64,000 nucleotides of DNA from CAYVRJ01 sp964453645 (GTDB taxonomy: Bacteria; Bacillota; Clostridia; Christensenellales; JAWKQI01), in NCBI GenBank assembly GCA_964453645.1, contig CAYVRJ010000006.1, positions 108,697 through 172,696 of the forward strand, given 5' to 3'. Under the pieces are notes generated by a model. That model was not told where the DNA came from. It was given only the letters and a program-made list of their open reading frames with translations, and searched no databases. Position 1 is the first letter of the stretch. Each line of letters starts with the position of its first letter. Positions 33,532 through 42,515 of this stretch are shown here, in pieces. Both the position numbers and the translations under genes were made by a program.

Positions 33532-36090
33532 TTACCCAGTGATTGTCAAGGAACTCTTGCAGTTGTTGGAGGAGACGTGGATCTGATGGGAGATACATTC
33601 CCTAAGCGTACCCACATGAGAAATGATACCCACCAAACAGTTGGACTGCTTCATGTTGGAGAGAATAAACAGTGCTTCAGTTAAAGAGGCTTCGTCCAAG
33701 GTACCAAACCCCTCGTCGATAAACATGGCGTTAATTTGAATGCCCCCCGACTGTGCCTGCACCACGCAGGAAAGCCCCATGGCTAAACTGAGTGCCACCA
33801 AAAACTTTTCTCCCCCCGAGAGGGACAAAACGCTCCTCCGCCCCCCCGAGTGGCTGTCCAACACTTCCAACTCAAGGCCAACCTTTCGGTTTTTTCCGCT
33901 GCCCTCCAGCGTGCGGTAGAGTTGGTACCGCCCCCCGTGCACGTTAGACAACAGCCGATTGGCTTCTGCCGCAACACAGGAGAGTTTCACGCCCAAGACG
34001 TAACGCTGCAAGCTAATGCCCGTATCTCCCTTTAATTGTTTGGCAAAGGCGATATCCTGGGTATTTTGATCCATATCCCTTTGCAGCTGCTGTATGCGTT
34101 GGCTCAGGGTTTCTATGAGTTTTTGAATGCTCTTGATTTCGCTGTTGAGAACGGCAATTTGCCCGGTGAGGGTACTGTTCGTTTTTTCATAGGTTGTCAG
34201 TCTTTCCTGAAGGGCTGCTAAATCGGGTTTTGCACAACCCCCAAGTTTTTCTTGCAGATCGGTTATTTCCCTGCGGTTGGCTGCAACATCCACAGTATAC
34301 CCTTCCACGCGGGTAGTGAGTGCTCGCATGTTCTCCTCGGTGAGAAGACATGTCAAAAACGTTTCTTGGCTGGCATATCCGTTCTTTTGCAGCTTGTCGT
34401 TAAAATCCTGCTGCATTTCTTGATGCCTGTTTGCCAAGGATTTACCTTCGCTCTCCAGTGCGTGGAGTTTGAATTCCGATTGCTTGTGTTTTTCGGCTAA
34501 TTGTATATAGATTTCGTGCAGTTCATCGTCTGTTTTGTGAACTGGCTTAAGTTGACCCATGTATTGCTTGGCACTCTCCAGCTGCTGGGGCGGAAACGCT
34601 GTGAGGTTTGCCGCCAACCGCTCTTTTTCAAGCAAGGCTTGGGTGAGAGCAGTTTTGGTTCGATTCGTCTCTTCCTCACACGTTTGCAGCTTTTTTGCCA
34701 CCTCTTGTATTTGCTCGGTCAGGGTTTCGATGGTTTCCTTCATGGCATTTAAGCTGTTGTCCGTAATACCCCTGTCCATCTCCCCATCTGCTCTATGGGG
34801 GTGGTGGGTATTTCCGCAGACAGGGCAGGGCTGCCCTTCCTTTAGCTCTGCGGCAAGTGTGCCGGCAATGTTTTGAAGATATGTTTTAAACAGAACGGAA
34901 TACGTTTCGTATGCCGCGGATAGTTCTTTTTCAAGCTTTAATTTCTGGCTAAAACACTGATTCTGCTGCTTTTCTGCGGATTCAACCCTCTTTTGCACAT
35001 CCAAAACCAAGCGTTCAGCATTTTTCAACATGTTTTGTGCCAGTGTATATCTTTGCAAAACGTTCAGCAGCAATTGTTTTTTTATATCATTAAAATTCGT
35101 TCTTTCGAATCTATAGTCTTCTTGTTTGTTGGTTAATTCTCGTTTTGTATCTTGAACCAAATGGTATGCGGGCAGCAGTTTTTCGGCAGTTTTGGATTGG
35201 TTGAGTCTCTCCTCTATCGATGTGATTTCACATGCAAATTGGCTCAACTCATAACTTCGCTTTTGTGCACTTTCAAGCTGGGTGTATAGGTTAAATACGG
35301 AACGTGCAGTTTCATACTCTTTTTTGATAGCTGTCCATTGCGTGATGGATTCCGTTTGTTCACTTTGCTTTTGTAAAAGCAACTGCTCCTTTTGAACAAG
35401 CAATGACTGAAGCCCGTCCAAATCCTTGCAGTTGTGAGACGAGAGCATTTGCCCTATTTTTAATTTTTCGTCCTCTAGGTTACGCCTCTGTTCGTTGACA
35501 TACTCTTTGAGTATATCGGCAATGCGATCATATTTTTCAACGCCAAACAGGGTGGTGAGAATTTTTTGTTTTTCCTTTGAATCGGCAATCAGCAGCCGTT
35601 CAAACTGCCCTTGGGGCAGGATGACCACTTGCCGGAACTGTTCGTAATTGAGACCGATGAGGTGTACGGCCAAGTCGTTTACATCCGTGAGCCTTGGGTT
35701 TTCAAACAATGGCTCAAATTCCCCATCACTGTTTAATATGTGGGCACTTTGCAAGGGCGTATACTCAATGCCACCCTGCCCACGCTTTTTCACACACTTG
35801 AGGATCCGTGTAAATTTATACACCGCACCTTTGGCGAGAAAAGTAAATTCCACCCCGGACAGGGAATCCGTGGGAGCAAACTGGCACCGCATACCCAAAA
35901 TATCCCCCCGGTGTCCACCACTGCTCCGGCCGTACAGGGCGTAGGTGATGGCATCTAGGATGACAGTTTTACCCGAACCCGTCTTGCCGTGAATTAAGAA
36001 TAAATCAGAGCTGCTAAACCGACTGAAGTCGATGACCTGTTCGTCCACATAGGGGCCAAAGGCTGAAAATTTTAAAAGAAGGGGTTTCAT
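33532..36090 (-). CDS. sbcC: SbcC exonuclease subunit (Rad50-like ATPase)
   Basis: 852 residues. With SbcD it forms a nuclease that opens DNA hairpins and trims blocked ends. N-terminal Walker A is IHGKTGSGKTVILD, long coiled coils flank a zinc hook CPVC (GQPCPVCGNTHHPH) near the middle, and the C-terminal half has signature LSLSGGEKFLVALSLA and Walker B AMFIDEGFGTLDEASL. The ATG at 36090 overlaps the sbcD stop by ATGA and gives the family N-terminus KPLLLKFSAFGPY; 11 upstream codons are rejected. Last gene of the five-gene minus-strand operon. Confidence 0.93.
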   Translation of the reverse strand: MKPLLLKFSAFGPYVDEQVIDFSRFSSSDLFLIHGKTGSGKTVILDAITYALYGRSSGGHRGDILGMRCQFAPTDSLSGVEFTFLAKGAVYKFTRILKCVKKRGQGGIEYTPLQSAHILNSDGEFEPLFENPRLTDVNDLAVHLIGLNYEQFRQVVILPQGQFERLLIADSKEKQKILTTLFGVEKYDRIADILKEYVNEQRRNLEDEKLKIGQMLSSHNCKDLDGLQSLLVQKEQLLLQKQSEQTESITQWTAIKKEYETARSVFNLYTQLESAQKRSYELSQFACEITSIEERLNQSKTAEKLLPAYHLVQDTKRELTNKQEDYRFERTNFNDIKKQLLLNVLQRYTLAQNMLKNAERLVLDVQKRVESAEKQQNQCFSQKLKLEKELSAAYETYSVLFKTYLQNIAGTLAAELKEGQPCPVCGNTHHPHRADGEMDRGITDNSLNAMKETIETLTEQIQEVAKKLQTCEEETNRTKTALTQALLEKERLAANLTAFPPQQLESAKQYMGQLKPVHKTDDELHEIYIQLAEKHKQSEFKLHALESEGKSLANRHQEMQQDFNDKLQKNGYASQETFLTCLLTEENMRALTTRVEGYTVDVAANRREITDLQEKLGGCAKPDLAALQERLTTYEKTNSTLTGQIAVLNSEIKSIQKLIETLSQRIQQLQRDMDQNTQDIAFAKQLKGDTGISLQRYVLGVKLSCVAAEANRLLSNVHGGRYQLYRTLEGSGKNRKVGLELEVLDSHSGGRRSVLSLSGGEKFLVALSLAMGLSCVVQAQSGGIQINAMFIDEGFGTLDEASLTEALFILSNMKQSNCLVGIISHVGTLRECISHQIHVSSNNCKSSLTITG

Positions 36091-37190
36091 CCGTTGGCCT
36101 CCACACTTTGGTTTGCGGCCCACTCAAACAGTTTGGTCTGCTGGGGAGTGGGGGAGTGGGCATAGGTCTCTTCGAAAAATTTAATGAGTATTTGTGTGGG
36201 GGTGAATTGCTCTATTTCTTGCAAACTCAGGGTTGTCACGTCTTCTTGTTCAAAGTTTTTACCCGAAATAGATATTAAATTGGGATATATACTGCGAAAG
36301 GTCTCGATTGTCTCAAGCCCAATAAATCTATCGGTGATTTCCACTTTCATGTAATCCTCGGAAGGTTGTGCACAACCCAGCAAATATTCATAGGTGCCCG
36401 TGAGCACCTTCATTTCGTTTTTGGGCGTTAGGGATATGCTTTCAACATTCATATTCTGTGTGTCCAGCAACAGGACAGATTTTTTGCAACCCACTTCATC
36501 GAAAGAATATTTGATGGGGGAACCGCTGTAGCGCACACTGTCGCAAAGAACCTGTGCCCGGTGGAGATGCCCCAATGCCACGTAGTCAAACCCGTGAAAC
36601 ACATCTTTTGAAACCATAGATGCACTACCCAGCAGGGCTGCCCTGTCACTTTGGCAAAGTGCTGCTCCGCTGATGAATGCGTGGGAGAGTACAATATTTT
36701 TCTTGGTTTTATCCAGATTCAAACGCAAGTGATCCAGCACATACAACATGGCCTCTTCATAGGTTGAAACTTCACATTTGAACATAAACCGTATTTCGTC
36801 AATGGAAAAGTACGGCAAACAATAAAACGCAACATCGGAACGCACCACGGGTTGCAGTGCACCCAGTTTTCCAAACACGTACAACCCCGCATGTTTGAGC
36901 AATTCGGAACACGCAGAAAGCCTTGCAGCGCCGTCGTGGTTGCCCGCAATGACAAACACGGGAATTGCAATATCCCTGCACAGAGCTGTGACAGCGGTGT
37001 TGTACAAGGAGATGGCCTGGGCGCTGCCCACGCTGGAATCAAAGACGTCCCCGGAGATGACAACGGCATCAACCGACAACTCCCGGGTCAGTTGAATGAA
37101 CTGTTCAATAAAGTGCTGCTGTTCGGCAAACAGGGAGGTGTTGTTGAGGGAAATACCCAAGTGCCAATCCGAAGTGTGCAGTATGCGCAT
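36087..37190 (-). CDS. sbcD: SbcD exonuclease subunit (Mre11-like)
   Basis: 367 residues. Calcineurin-like phosphoesterase with the metal ligands in order: MRILHTSDWHLG at the start, VVISGDVFDSSVG, VFVIAGNHDGAARL, LSHAF near residue 170 and VALGHLHRAQ. Mn-dependent nuclease partner of SbcC. Its ATG lies 6 bp after the M20 peptidase stop and its stop overlaps sbcC by ATGA. The link to a peptidase/transporter operon upstream is probably positional only. Confidence 0.94.
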   Translation of the reverse strand: MRILHTSDWHLGISLNNTSLFAEQQHFIEQFIQLTRELSVDAVVISGDVFDSSVGSAQAISLYNTAVTALCRDIAIPVFVIAGNHDGAARLSACSELLKHAGLYVFGKLGALQPVVRSDVAFYCLPYFSIDEIRFMFKCEVSTYEEAMLYVLDHLRLNLDKTKKNIVLSHAFISGAALCQSDRAALLGSASMVSKDVFHGFDYVALGHLHRAQVLCDSVRYSGSPIKYSFDEVGCKKSVLLLDTQNMNVESISLTPKNEMKVLTGTYEYLLGCAQPSEDYMKVEITDRFIGLETIETFRSIYPNLISISGKNFEQEDVTTLSLQEIEQFTPTQILIKFFEETYAHSPTPQQTKLFEWAANQSVEANG

Positions 37191-37196
37191 AAATCT

Positions 37197-38534
37197 CTAA
37201 CTCTCTTTAATGACTTGAATAAAAAACCGTATGCCCCGCTCAAGGCTGTCAAGGCTTAGGCGTTCGTTCACCCCGTGGATGCTGGCAAGATCCTGCCCGG
37301 CAGAGGGGAAGGGGTCGAACCGATATACATCCTTTGCAATCCTTTGATATAGGCGGGAATCGGTGGTGGCCGTCATGAGATAGGGGGCAACGATGATATC
37401 CTGCCCAAGGTTTTGTTGAACGGCACTGTGTATGGTTTTCCAAGCCTTACTCTCAACGGACGAAACCTTTGATTCCCCACCGTCGAAGAAAACCTCGATG
37501 TGAATATCCTGCCCTGCAAGGGTTTGTAAACGCTCCACCACATGGGCGACGGGAACGCCGGGCAGTGCACGGATGTTGAGTACAACCTTAGCTTGACTGG
37601 CCAGCACGTTGGGGGCTTCGCTGCCCGCAAGCATGGTGGGGGCAACGGTGGTTCGAAACAGTGCTGCACCCTTGGGGTTCTTGCCGATAATGCGAAAGAA
37701 CAGTCCCTTGAACAGCCACATGTTGGAAAGCACCATTCGGTTTACAAACCCCATGTGGGGCTTGAGGGTTTCAAACAATAATTTAGCTGTTGGGTTGTAG
37801 ACCATGGGGAATTTGTGCCGTTCAATGGCTGCAATGGCTGTGCACAATGTACCCACTGCCGTCCGATCGGGGGGCATGGCAGCATGTCCGCCCAGAGAGT
37901 TTGCCGTTAGGTGCAGTTCGAGTATGTGTTTTTCGGCAATGCCCACAGCCGCAATGCGGTGGGGCACCCCAAACTCTGCACCGTTTAACACCAATCCCCC
38001 TTCGTCCAGCACATAGTTTGCATACACGCCCCGCTCCTCCAACAGCCGCACAATGGCTGCGGCACCGTTGTTGCCCATGGGTTCTTCGTCGTGACCCAGT
38101 GCCAAGTAAATGTCGTAAGGGGGGGTAAACCCGGTGCAAAGCAGGTGTTCCACACTTTCCATTAGGGCGATTAAGTGCCCCTTCATATCCAGGGTGCCCC
38201 TGCCCCAGATGTACCCCTCTGCGATTTGCCCCCCAAAGGCAGGGTAGTGCCACTGCCCTTCGGTGGCTGGGCTGACGGGAACCACGTCTAGGTGAGATAA
38301 AAAGATGATGGGTTCTGCACTGCTCTGTCCCTTCCAGCGGTATAACAAACTCAGTTCATTCACAACCTCCACCTCTAAGTGTTGGTGTATGAGGGGGTAT
38401 GACTCCCTTAAGTGCTGGTGAAGGGCGAGAAAGGGGGCTTTCTCGATCTCGTCCATATTTTTGGAAGAAAAGGTTTTGAGCTGCACAGCACCGCTCAAGC
38501 GGGCACAGGCTTTTGTGATATCGATGGTATCCAT
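37197..38534 (-). CDS. M20-family metallopeptidase (carboxypeptidase/dipeptidase type)
   Basis: 445 residues. Zinc ligands of the M20 family are visible: FLSHLDVVPVSPA, WGRGTLDMKGHLIALM, LGHDEEPMGNNGA with the catalytic Glu, and the C-terminal His in ASIHGVNERLSL. A lid/dimer domain with LHLTANSLGGHAAMPP lies between. Cleaves an amino acid or acyl group from a small peptide or N-acylated amino acid; the substrate is unknown. I chose the ATG at 38534, 2 nt after the previous stop, over a TTG four codons upstream. It follows two membrane proteins of a DUF5058 pair, suggesting uptake and hydrolysis of the same compound. Confidence 0.88.
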   Translation of the reverse strand: MDTIDITKACARLSGAVQLKTFSSKNMDEIEKAPFLALHQHLRESYPLIHQHLEVEVVNELSLLYRWKGQSSAEPIIFLSHLDVVPVSPATEGQWHYPAFGGQIAEGYIWGRGTLDMKGHLIALMESVEHLLCTGFTPPYDIYLALGHDEEPMGNNGAAAIVRLLEERGVYANYVLDEGGLVLNGAEFGVPHRIAAVGIAEKHILELHLTANSLGGHAAMPPDRTAVGTLCTAIAAIERHKFPMVYNPTAKLLFETLKPHMGFVNRMVLSNMWLFKGLFFRIIGKNPKGAALFRTTVAPTMLAGSEAPNVLASQAKVVLNIRALPGVPVAHVVERLQTLAGQDIHIEVFFDGGESKVSSVESKAWKTIHSAVQQNLGQDIIVAPYLMTATTDSRLYQRIAKDVYRFDPFPSAGQDLASIHGVNERLSLDSLERGIRFFIQVIKES

Positions 38535-38536
38535 AG

Positions 38537-39211
38537 TTAAATCCAATTCTTTTTATACATGATCCGACCCACAAAAACGCTCAACAGGGAGGCTATGGGG
38601 ATTAACACCGAACCAACTCCGGCAATGGAGGGAACCAAGATGAAAATTAAGGTCATAAACACAATGGAAACCAAGGCAATCTTCCACCCCTTGGCGATGA
38701 ACACCACGCCCAGTGCTCCAAACAGTGCGGGGATCACAAACCCGTTGGATAAGTCGAACACTTTGGCAAGGACGGGAACAGAGCCAATCCAGTTGCTCAC
38801 GGGAATGATGGCGATCAGCCCCAAGATGATGATTAAATCTGTGACAATGGTGGATACCGCAACGGCAATGGTGCTGATCACCTCACCCTCCTCGGACATG
38901 GGGTTGACACCCGTTTTGTTGAGGGCCATCTGTGCGGCCGGCACTTTCATATTCATGAGGTTACCTGTGACAAAGGCTAGGTATGAACCACCCGAACCCA
39001 GAAGGGGGGAATAGTTAAACACTTCAATGGTGCCCACGGCAAAGTATAGGGGGAATATGGCCAGTGCCCCCACAAAAAATGCATCCCACAGGGGCTGTAT
39101 GTTATAGATCAAACAAAACAGCAGGGGTATGAGCAGGATTAATACCACGGCAAACAGTGTCCACAGTCTACCGCTCTTGTGTATGGATGTGTTGTAATCT
39201 TTTTTATTCAT
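38537..39211 (-). CDS. Membrane protein, partner of the DUF5058 protein
   Basis: 224 residues, about five to six spans (LWTLFAVVLILLIPLLFCLIY at 17-37; ALAIFPLYFAVGTIEVFNY; VTDLIIILGLIAIIPV; KIALVSIVFMTLIFILVPSI). The GSGGSYLAFVTGNLMNMKVP and NKTGVNPMSEEGEVISTIAVA segments, rich in Gly/Asn and acidic residues inside a hydrophobic context, look like transporter re-entrant parts. It sits between a DUF5058 protein and an M20 peptidase, 12 bp from the former and 2 nt from the latter. Likely half of a two-component permease; the family name is not certain. Confidence 0.7.
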   Translation of the reverse strand: MNKKDYNTSIHKSGRLWTLFAVVLILLIPLLFCLIYNIQPLWDAFFVGALAIFPLYFAVGTIEVFNYSPLLGSGGSYLAFVTGNLMNMKVPAAQMALNKTGVNPMSEEGEVISTIAVAVSTIVTDLIIILGLIAIIPVSNWIGSVPVLAKVFDLSNGFVIPALFGALGVVFIAKGWKIALVSIVFMTLIFILVPSIAGVGSVLIPIASLLSVFVGRIMYKKNWI

Positions 39212-39223
39212 AATGCACGCACC

Positions 39224-39913
39224 TCAAAACCATGTGACAAAAATTGTAGACAGTGCCAAAGAACCCAACACCGCAACGGGAAGGGCAAAATCCTCCAACC
39301 ACTTTTGTTTGAATACTTTCGATAACCCTGCAATAAGCAGCATAATGAGGGCCGATGCGATGAGGGTGAGCAGTGCCGCACCTCCCCGGGCGATCTGCTG
39401 GCCCCCAAGGGTTGCAATGATGCCCATAAAGATGGCTGTGATGAGAATTTCCGTCCACTTGGAGTTTTTTTCATACATGGAGCGCATCTTCCCCTGATAT
39501 TTCTTTAGGAAAAAGATGTTGAACAATGGCCCAGCTAAAATGCCGATGGTCATCACCCACATGGCGGCAGCGTAGACCGAAGGGGTCATAGCTGCAATAC
39601 CAGAACCGGCAACGGCACTGGCCGCAGTGACTTCATAGGACATGGAGCCGATGACGGACAGGCGAATCCAACTGAAGGGAACGCCCATGGTGGGTGCCAG
39701 TGCAACTAACGCCAGCACAATGGGAATGGAGGGCACAATGGAAAAAACACCGCTCTGAACGGCTGCTAGGCGCATTCTTTCCTTGGGAACGCCCAACTCT
39801 AACCCTCTCTTCCAAGCTTTTCGTAAAAAGACAACGGACTGGAGTAATACAAAGATTGCAACCACCCCTCCGGCTATGTATAGATACAAACCGTTTGACA
39901 ATTCAACATTCAA
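39224..39913 (-). CDS. DUF5058-family membrane protein
   Basis: 229 residues, about six spans. The start segment YIAGGVVAIFVLLQSVVFLR followed by AWKRGLELGVPKERMRLAAV, then SIVPSIPIVLALVALAP and GVPFSWIRLSVIGSMSYEV, fit the DUF5058 family of putative small-molecule transporters, usually next to M20 peptidases in Firmicutes. I place the start at the TTG at 39913, preceded by GAGGGGAG; an in-frame ATG 23 codons upstream has no ribosome binding site and adds a charged tail not seen in the family. First gene of the DUF5058 - partner - M20 - sbcD - sbcC unit. Confidence 0.8.
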   Translation of the reverse strand: MNVELSNGLYLYIAGGVVAIFVLLQSVVFLRKAWKRGLELGVPKERMRLAAVQSGVFSIVPSIPIVLALVALAPTMGVPFSWIRLSVIGSMSYEVTAASAVAGSGIAAMTPSVYAAAMWVMTIGILAGPLFNIFFLKKYQGKMRSMYEKNSKWTEILITAIFMGIIATLGGQQIARGGAALLTLIASALIMLLIAGLSKVFKQKWLEDFALPVAVLGSLALSTIFVTWF

Positions 39914-40084
39914 GACGAACTCTCCCCTCAAATATAAATTTTTTATATATACAGTAACATTTCTGTGAAAAAGTTTCAACATTTTTAGATTGAAGGGAGT
40001 GGAATAATTATTTTTATTATGATATAGTAATAAGTGAAAATATAAATTGAGATATTTTACTATTTGTAAAGGGCACGAAAATAC

Positions 40085-41368
40085 ATGAAGACAATCGGCG
40101 GAGAAGGGCTGTGTTCGGGTATTGCAATCGGACGGGCGATTAAATCAATCTATACGGGAAACAGGGGAGATCACATCCTGTTGGGTGAAAATTTATCCCC
40201 CTCGTTGATCTTGCAGTTAAAGGATGAATTGGCAGGGGTTGTTATGAAACAGTCGGGCAACAACGACCACACGGCAGTTGCACTGCGCTCGCTGAATATT
40301 CCCGGTGTGGGCGGGGTTTCAAGCTTTGATGAAATTCAAACGGGTGAAACCGTTGCTGTAGACGGGGAAGAGGGGTTATTGTATTATGATCTTTGCGGCG
40401 AGGACATTCAAGTCATAGAACAAAAGCGGTTTCAATATTTAAAAAACTTAGACGAATTGTTGGAGTATAAGGGGAAAAGGGCAGTGACCCAAGATGGCGA
40501 AAAGATTCAGCTCCTGTGTACTTTAAACAGTGTGGAAGAAATTAACGAAACAGCCATGAACGAGAGTGACGGCGTTGGGTTGTTTCGTTCGGAATTTAGT
40601 TGCAGGGTTTGCCATATGCAGGAGCAGCAATCCATCTATAAATATATTGTAGACAGTTTTCCAACCAAAGAAGTGAATGTGAGGTTGTTAGACATTGGGG
40701 GAGACAAAAAGCTGGAAGCGATCAGCGACAGCCAAGACAATCCGCAGATGGACCTCAGGGGCATTCGCTATCTGCTCAAACACAAACACATTTTAGAAGA
40801 GCAGTTACACGCACTGATGAATGTGCGGGGAAAAATGGATATCACCATACCCATGGTGAGTTGTTCTTCAGAAATTTTGCAATTAAAAGAGGTTATTCAT
40901 GGAATTTTGCCGAAATTTCTAAATTATAGGCTGGGTGCCATGATCGAGACACCTGCTGCTGCGCTGATGGCGGAAGAGCTGCTAGGTCACGTGGATTTCT
41001 TCTCCATCGGCACAAACGACCTCATCCAATACACCATGTGTGCCCACAGAGGGTATTTCGGGGAACTCTACTCCATCTATCAACCCGCAGTGCTCCGCCT
41101 AATTGCAAGAGTGGCTAGTGTTGCCGACAAAGCGGGTGTGGCTGTTTCGGTATGCGGGGAAGCGGCAGCAGATGTGAATATTTTACCCTTCTTTGTTGGG
41201 TTGGGCATTCGCAGGTTTAGCGTACCTGGAACAAAACTGTTGGAAATCAAGAGGGCACTCAAGGAAATTCATACAAAAAAGGCAAGGGAGGTTGTGAAAA
41301 GAGTACTCCGGTGTGGGGATAAAAGCGAAGTAATGCGCTGTTTGAGAGGAGATAATAAAAATGAATGA
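40085..41368 (+). CDS. Enzyme I-like PEP-utilising protein lacking the HPr-binding domain
   Basis: 427 residues, compared with about 570 for PTS Enzyme I. It starts like Enzyme I (GGEGLCSGIAIGRA) but goes almost directly to the swivelling phospho-His domain, GNNDHTAVALRSLNIPGVGG with H62 at the active-site position, so the helical HPr-docking insert is missing. The PEP-binding barrel is complete: GVGLFRSEF, VRLLDIGGDKK, DLRGIRYLLK, MIETPAAALM, FSIGTNDLIQYTM and SVCGEAA with the catalytic Cys. It should still bind PEP and phosphorylate its own His, but not via a normal HPr. The stop overlaps mtnA by 8 nt. Confidence 0.8.
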   Translation: MKTIGGEGLCSGIAIGRAIKSIYTGNRGDHILLGENLSPSLILQLKDELAGVVMKQSGNNDHTAVALRSLNIPGVGGVSSFDEIQTGETVAVDGEEGLLYYDLCGEDIQVIEQKRFQYLKNLDELLEYKGKRAVTQDGEKIQLLCTLNSVEEINETAMNESDGVGLFRSEFSCRVCHMQEQQSIYKYIVDSFPTKEVNVRLLDIGGDKKLEAISDSQDNPQMDLRGIRYLLKHKHILEEQLHALMNVRGKMDITIPMVSCSSEILQLKEVIHGILPKFLNYRLGAMIETPAAALMAEELLGHVDFFSIGTNDLIQYTMCAHRGYFGELYSIYQPAVLRLIARVASVADKAGVAVSVCGEAAADVNILPFFVGLGIRRFSVPGTKLLEIKRALKEIHTKKAREVVKRVLRCGDKSEVMRCLRGDNKNE

Positions 41369-42395
41369 ATTTGAAACAGTGGTTTATGACAACTCGGGCC
41401 TTTACTTCTTAGATACCACAAAACTTCCGCGACAAAAAGTTTATGTTAAGATGGGATCAGTGCAGGATTGTTTCCGTGCCATTAAAACCTTGGTGGTGCG
41501 AGGTGCCCCTGCCATTGGGGTGGCTGCGGCATATGCCATGGTGCTGGCGGTGGACGAAGCCCGTCACGACAGCATGGAACACTTTTATCAAGATCTTAAA
41601 ATGGCCAGGGACTATCTGGCGTCTTCTCGCCCCACGGCTGTGAACTTGTTTTACGCACTGGACAGAATTTATGAGGAAGTGCAAAAAAACATGGATAAGG
41701 CCGTGGAAGAAATTAAAGAAATCGTCATCGACACTGCAAACGCCATCAAAGATGAAGATATAACCATGTGCAGGCGTATGGGGGAACACGGTGCCACCCT
41801 GCTCAAAGACGGCATGACCGTGCTCACCCACTGTAATGCGGGCATGTTGGCGGCATCTAAGTATGGCACGGCATTAGCCCCCATTTATGTGGCGCAGGAG
41901 CGGGGGGTGCACATTAACGTGTATGCCGACGAAACGAGACCGCTATTGCAGGGAGCCAGGCTCACGGCCTACGAGCTTCAGGCCCACGGCGTAGATGTGA
42001 CCCTCATATGCGACAACATGGCAGCGATGGTGATGAAAACCAAGGGAGTGGATGCTGTGATGGTGGGGTGCGACCGCATTGCGGCCAACGGAGATTTTGC
42101 AAACAAGATCGGAACCTACAACCTAGCGATACTAGCCCAGTATCACAAGATCCCCTTCTATTGCATTGGACCCACATCCACCATTGATTTGAGTATTGCC
42201 GATGGATCGCACATTCCCATTGAAGAGCGGGAGGGGGAGGAAATTAAAACATCCTTTGGCACCCAGTGCGCACCCAGGGATGTGAAGGTTTTTAATCCTG
42301 CTTTTGATGTAACGCCGAATGCACTGGTTACGGCTATCATTACGGAAAAGGGGATAACCTATCCCCCATTTCATTTGGAATCGCTGTGTGATTGA
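41361..42395 (+). CDS. mtnA: S-methyl-5-thioribose-1-phosphate isomerase
   Basis: 344 residues; converts methylthioribose-1-phosphate to methylthioribulose-1-phosphate in methionine salvage, in the eIF2B-like fold. Marks are IKTLVVRGAPAIGVAAAYAM, LTHCNAGMLAASKYGTALAP with the catalytic Cys, YADETRPLLQGARLTAYEL, and VMVGCDRIAANGDFANKIGT with the catalytic Asp. GGAGATAATAAAA precedes the ATG and the gene overlaps the Enzyme I-like gene by 8 nt, so the two are coupled. No other salvage gene (mtnK, mtnB, mtnD) is in the window. Confidence 0.93.
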   Translation: MNEFETVVYDNSGLYFLDTTKLPRQKVYVKMGSVQDCFRAIKTLVVRGAPAIGVAAAYAMVLAVDEARHDSMEHFYQDLKMARDYLASSRPTAVNLFYALDRIYEEVQKNMDKAVEEIKEIVIDTANAIKDEDITMCRRMGEHGATLLKDGMTVLTHCNAGMLAASKYGTALAPIYVAQERGVHINVYADETRPLLQGARLTAYELQAHGVDVTLICDNMAAMVMKTKGVDAVMVGCDRIAANGDFANKIGTYNLAILAQYHKIPFYCIGPTSTIDLSIADGSHIPIEEREGEEIKTSFGTQCAPRDVKVFNPAFDVTPNALVTAIITEKGITYPPFHLESLCD

Positions 42396-42467
42396 AAAGA
42401 GAGGGGTGTGGAAGGGTTTGGTTCTGTACACACCCCTACAATAATATTGTAATAAATAGTATAAATA

Positions 42468-42507
42468 TCAAAGCAAACCTTAATTGTGCAACTGAGGTTT
42501 GCTTTGA
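42468..42507. terminator. Hairpin between convergent mtnA and spoIIP
   Basis: TCAAAGCAAACCT (42468-42480) pairs perfectly with AGGTTTGCTTTGA (42495-42507). The T-runs are weak on both sides but the position between convergent stops fits a bidirectional terminator. Confidence 0.65.
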
Positions 42508-42515
42508 TAAACTCG

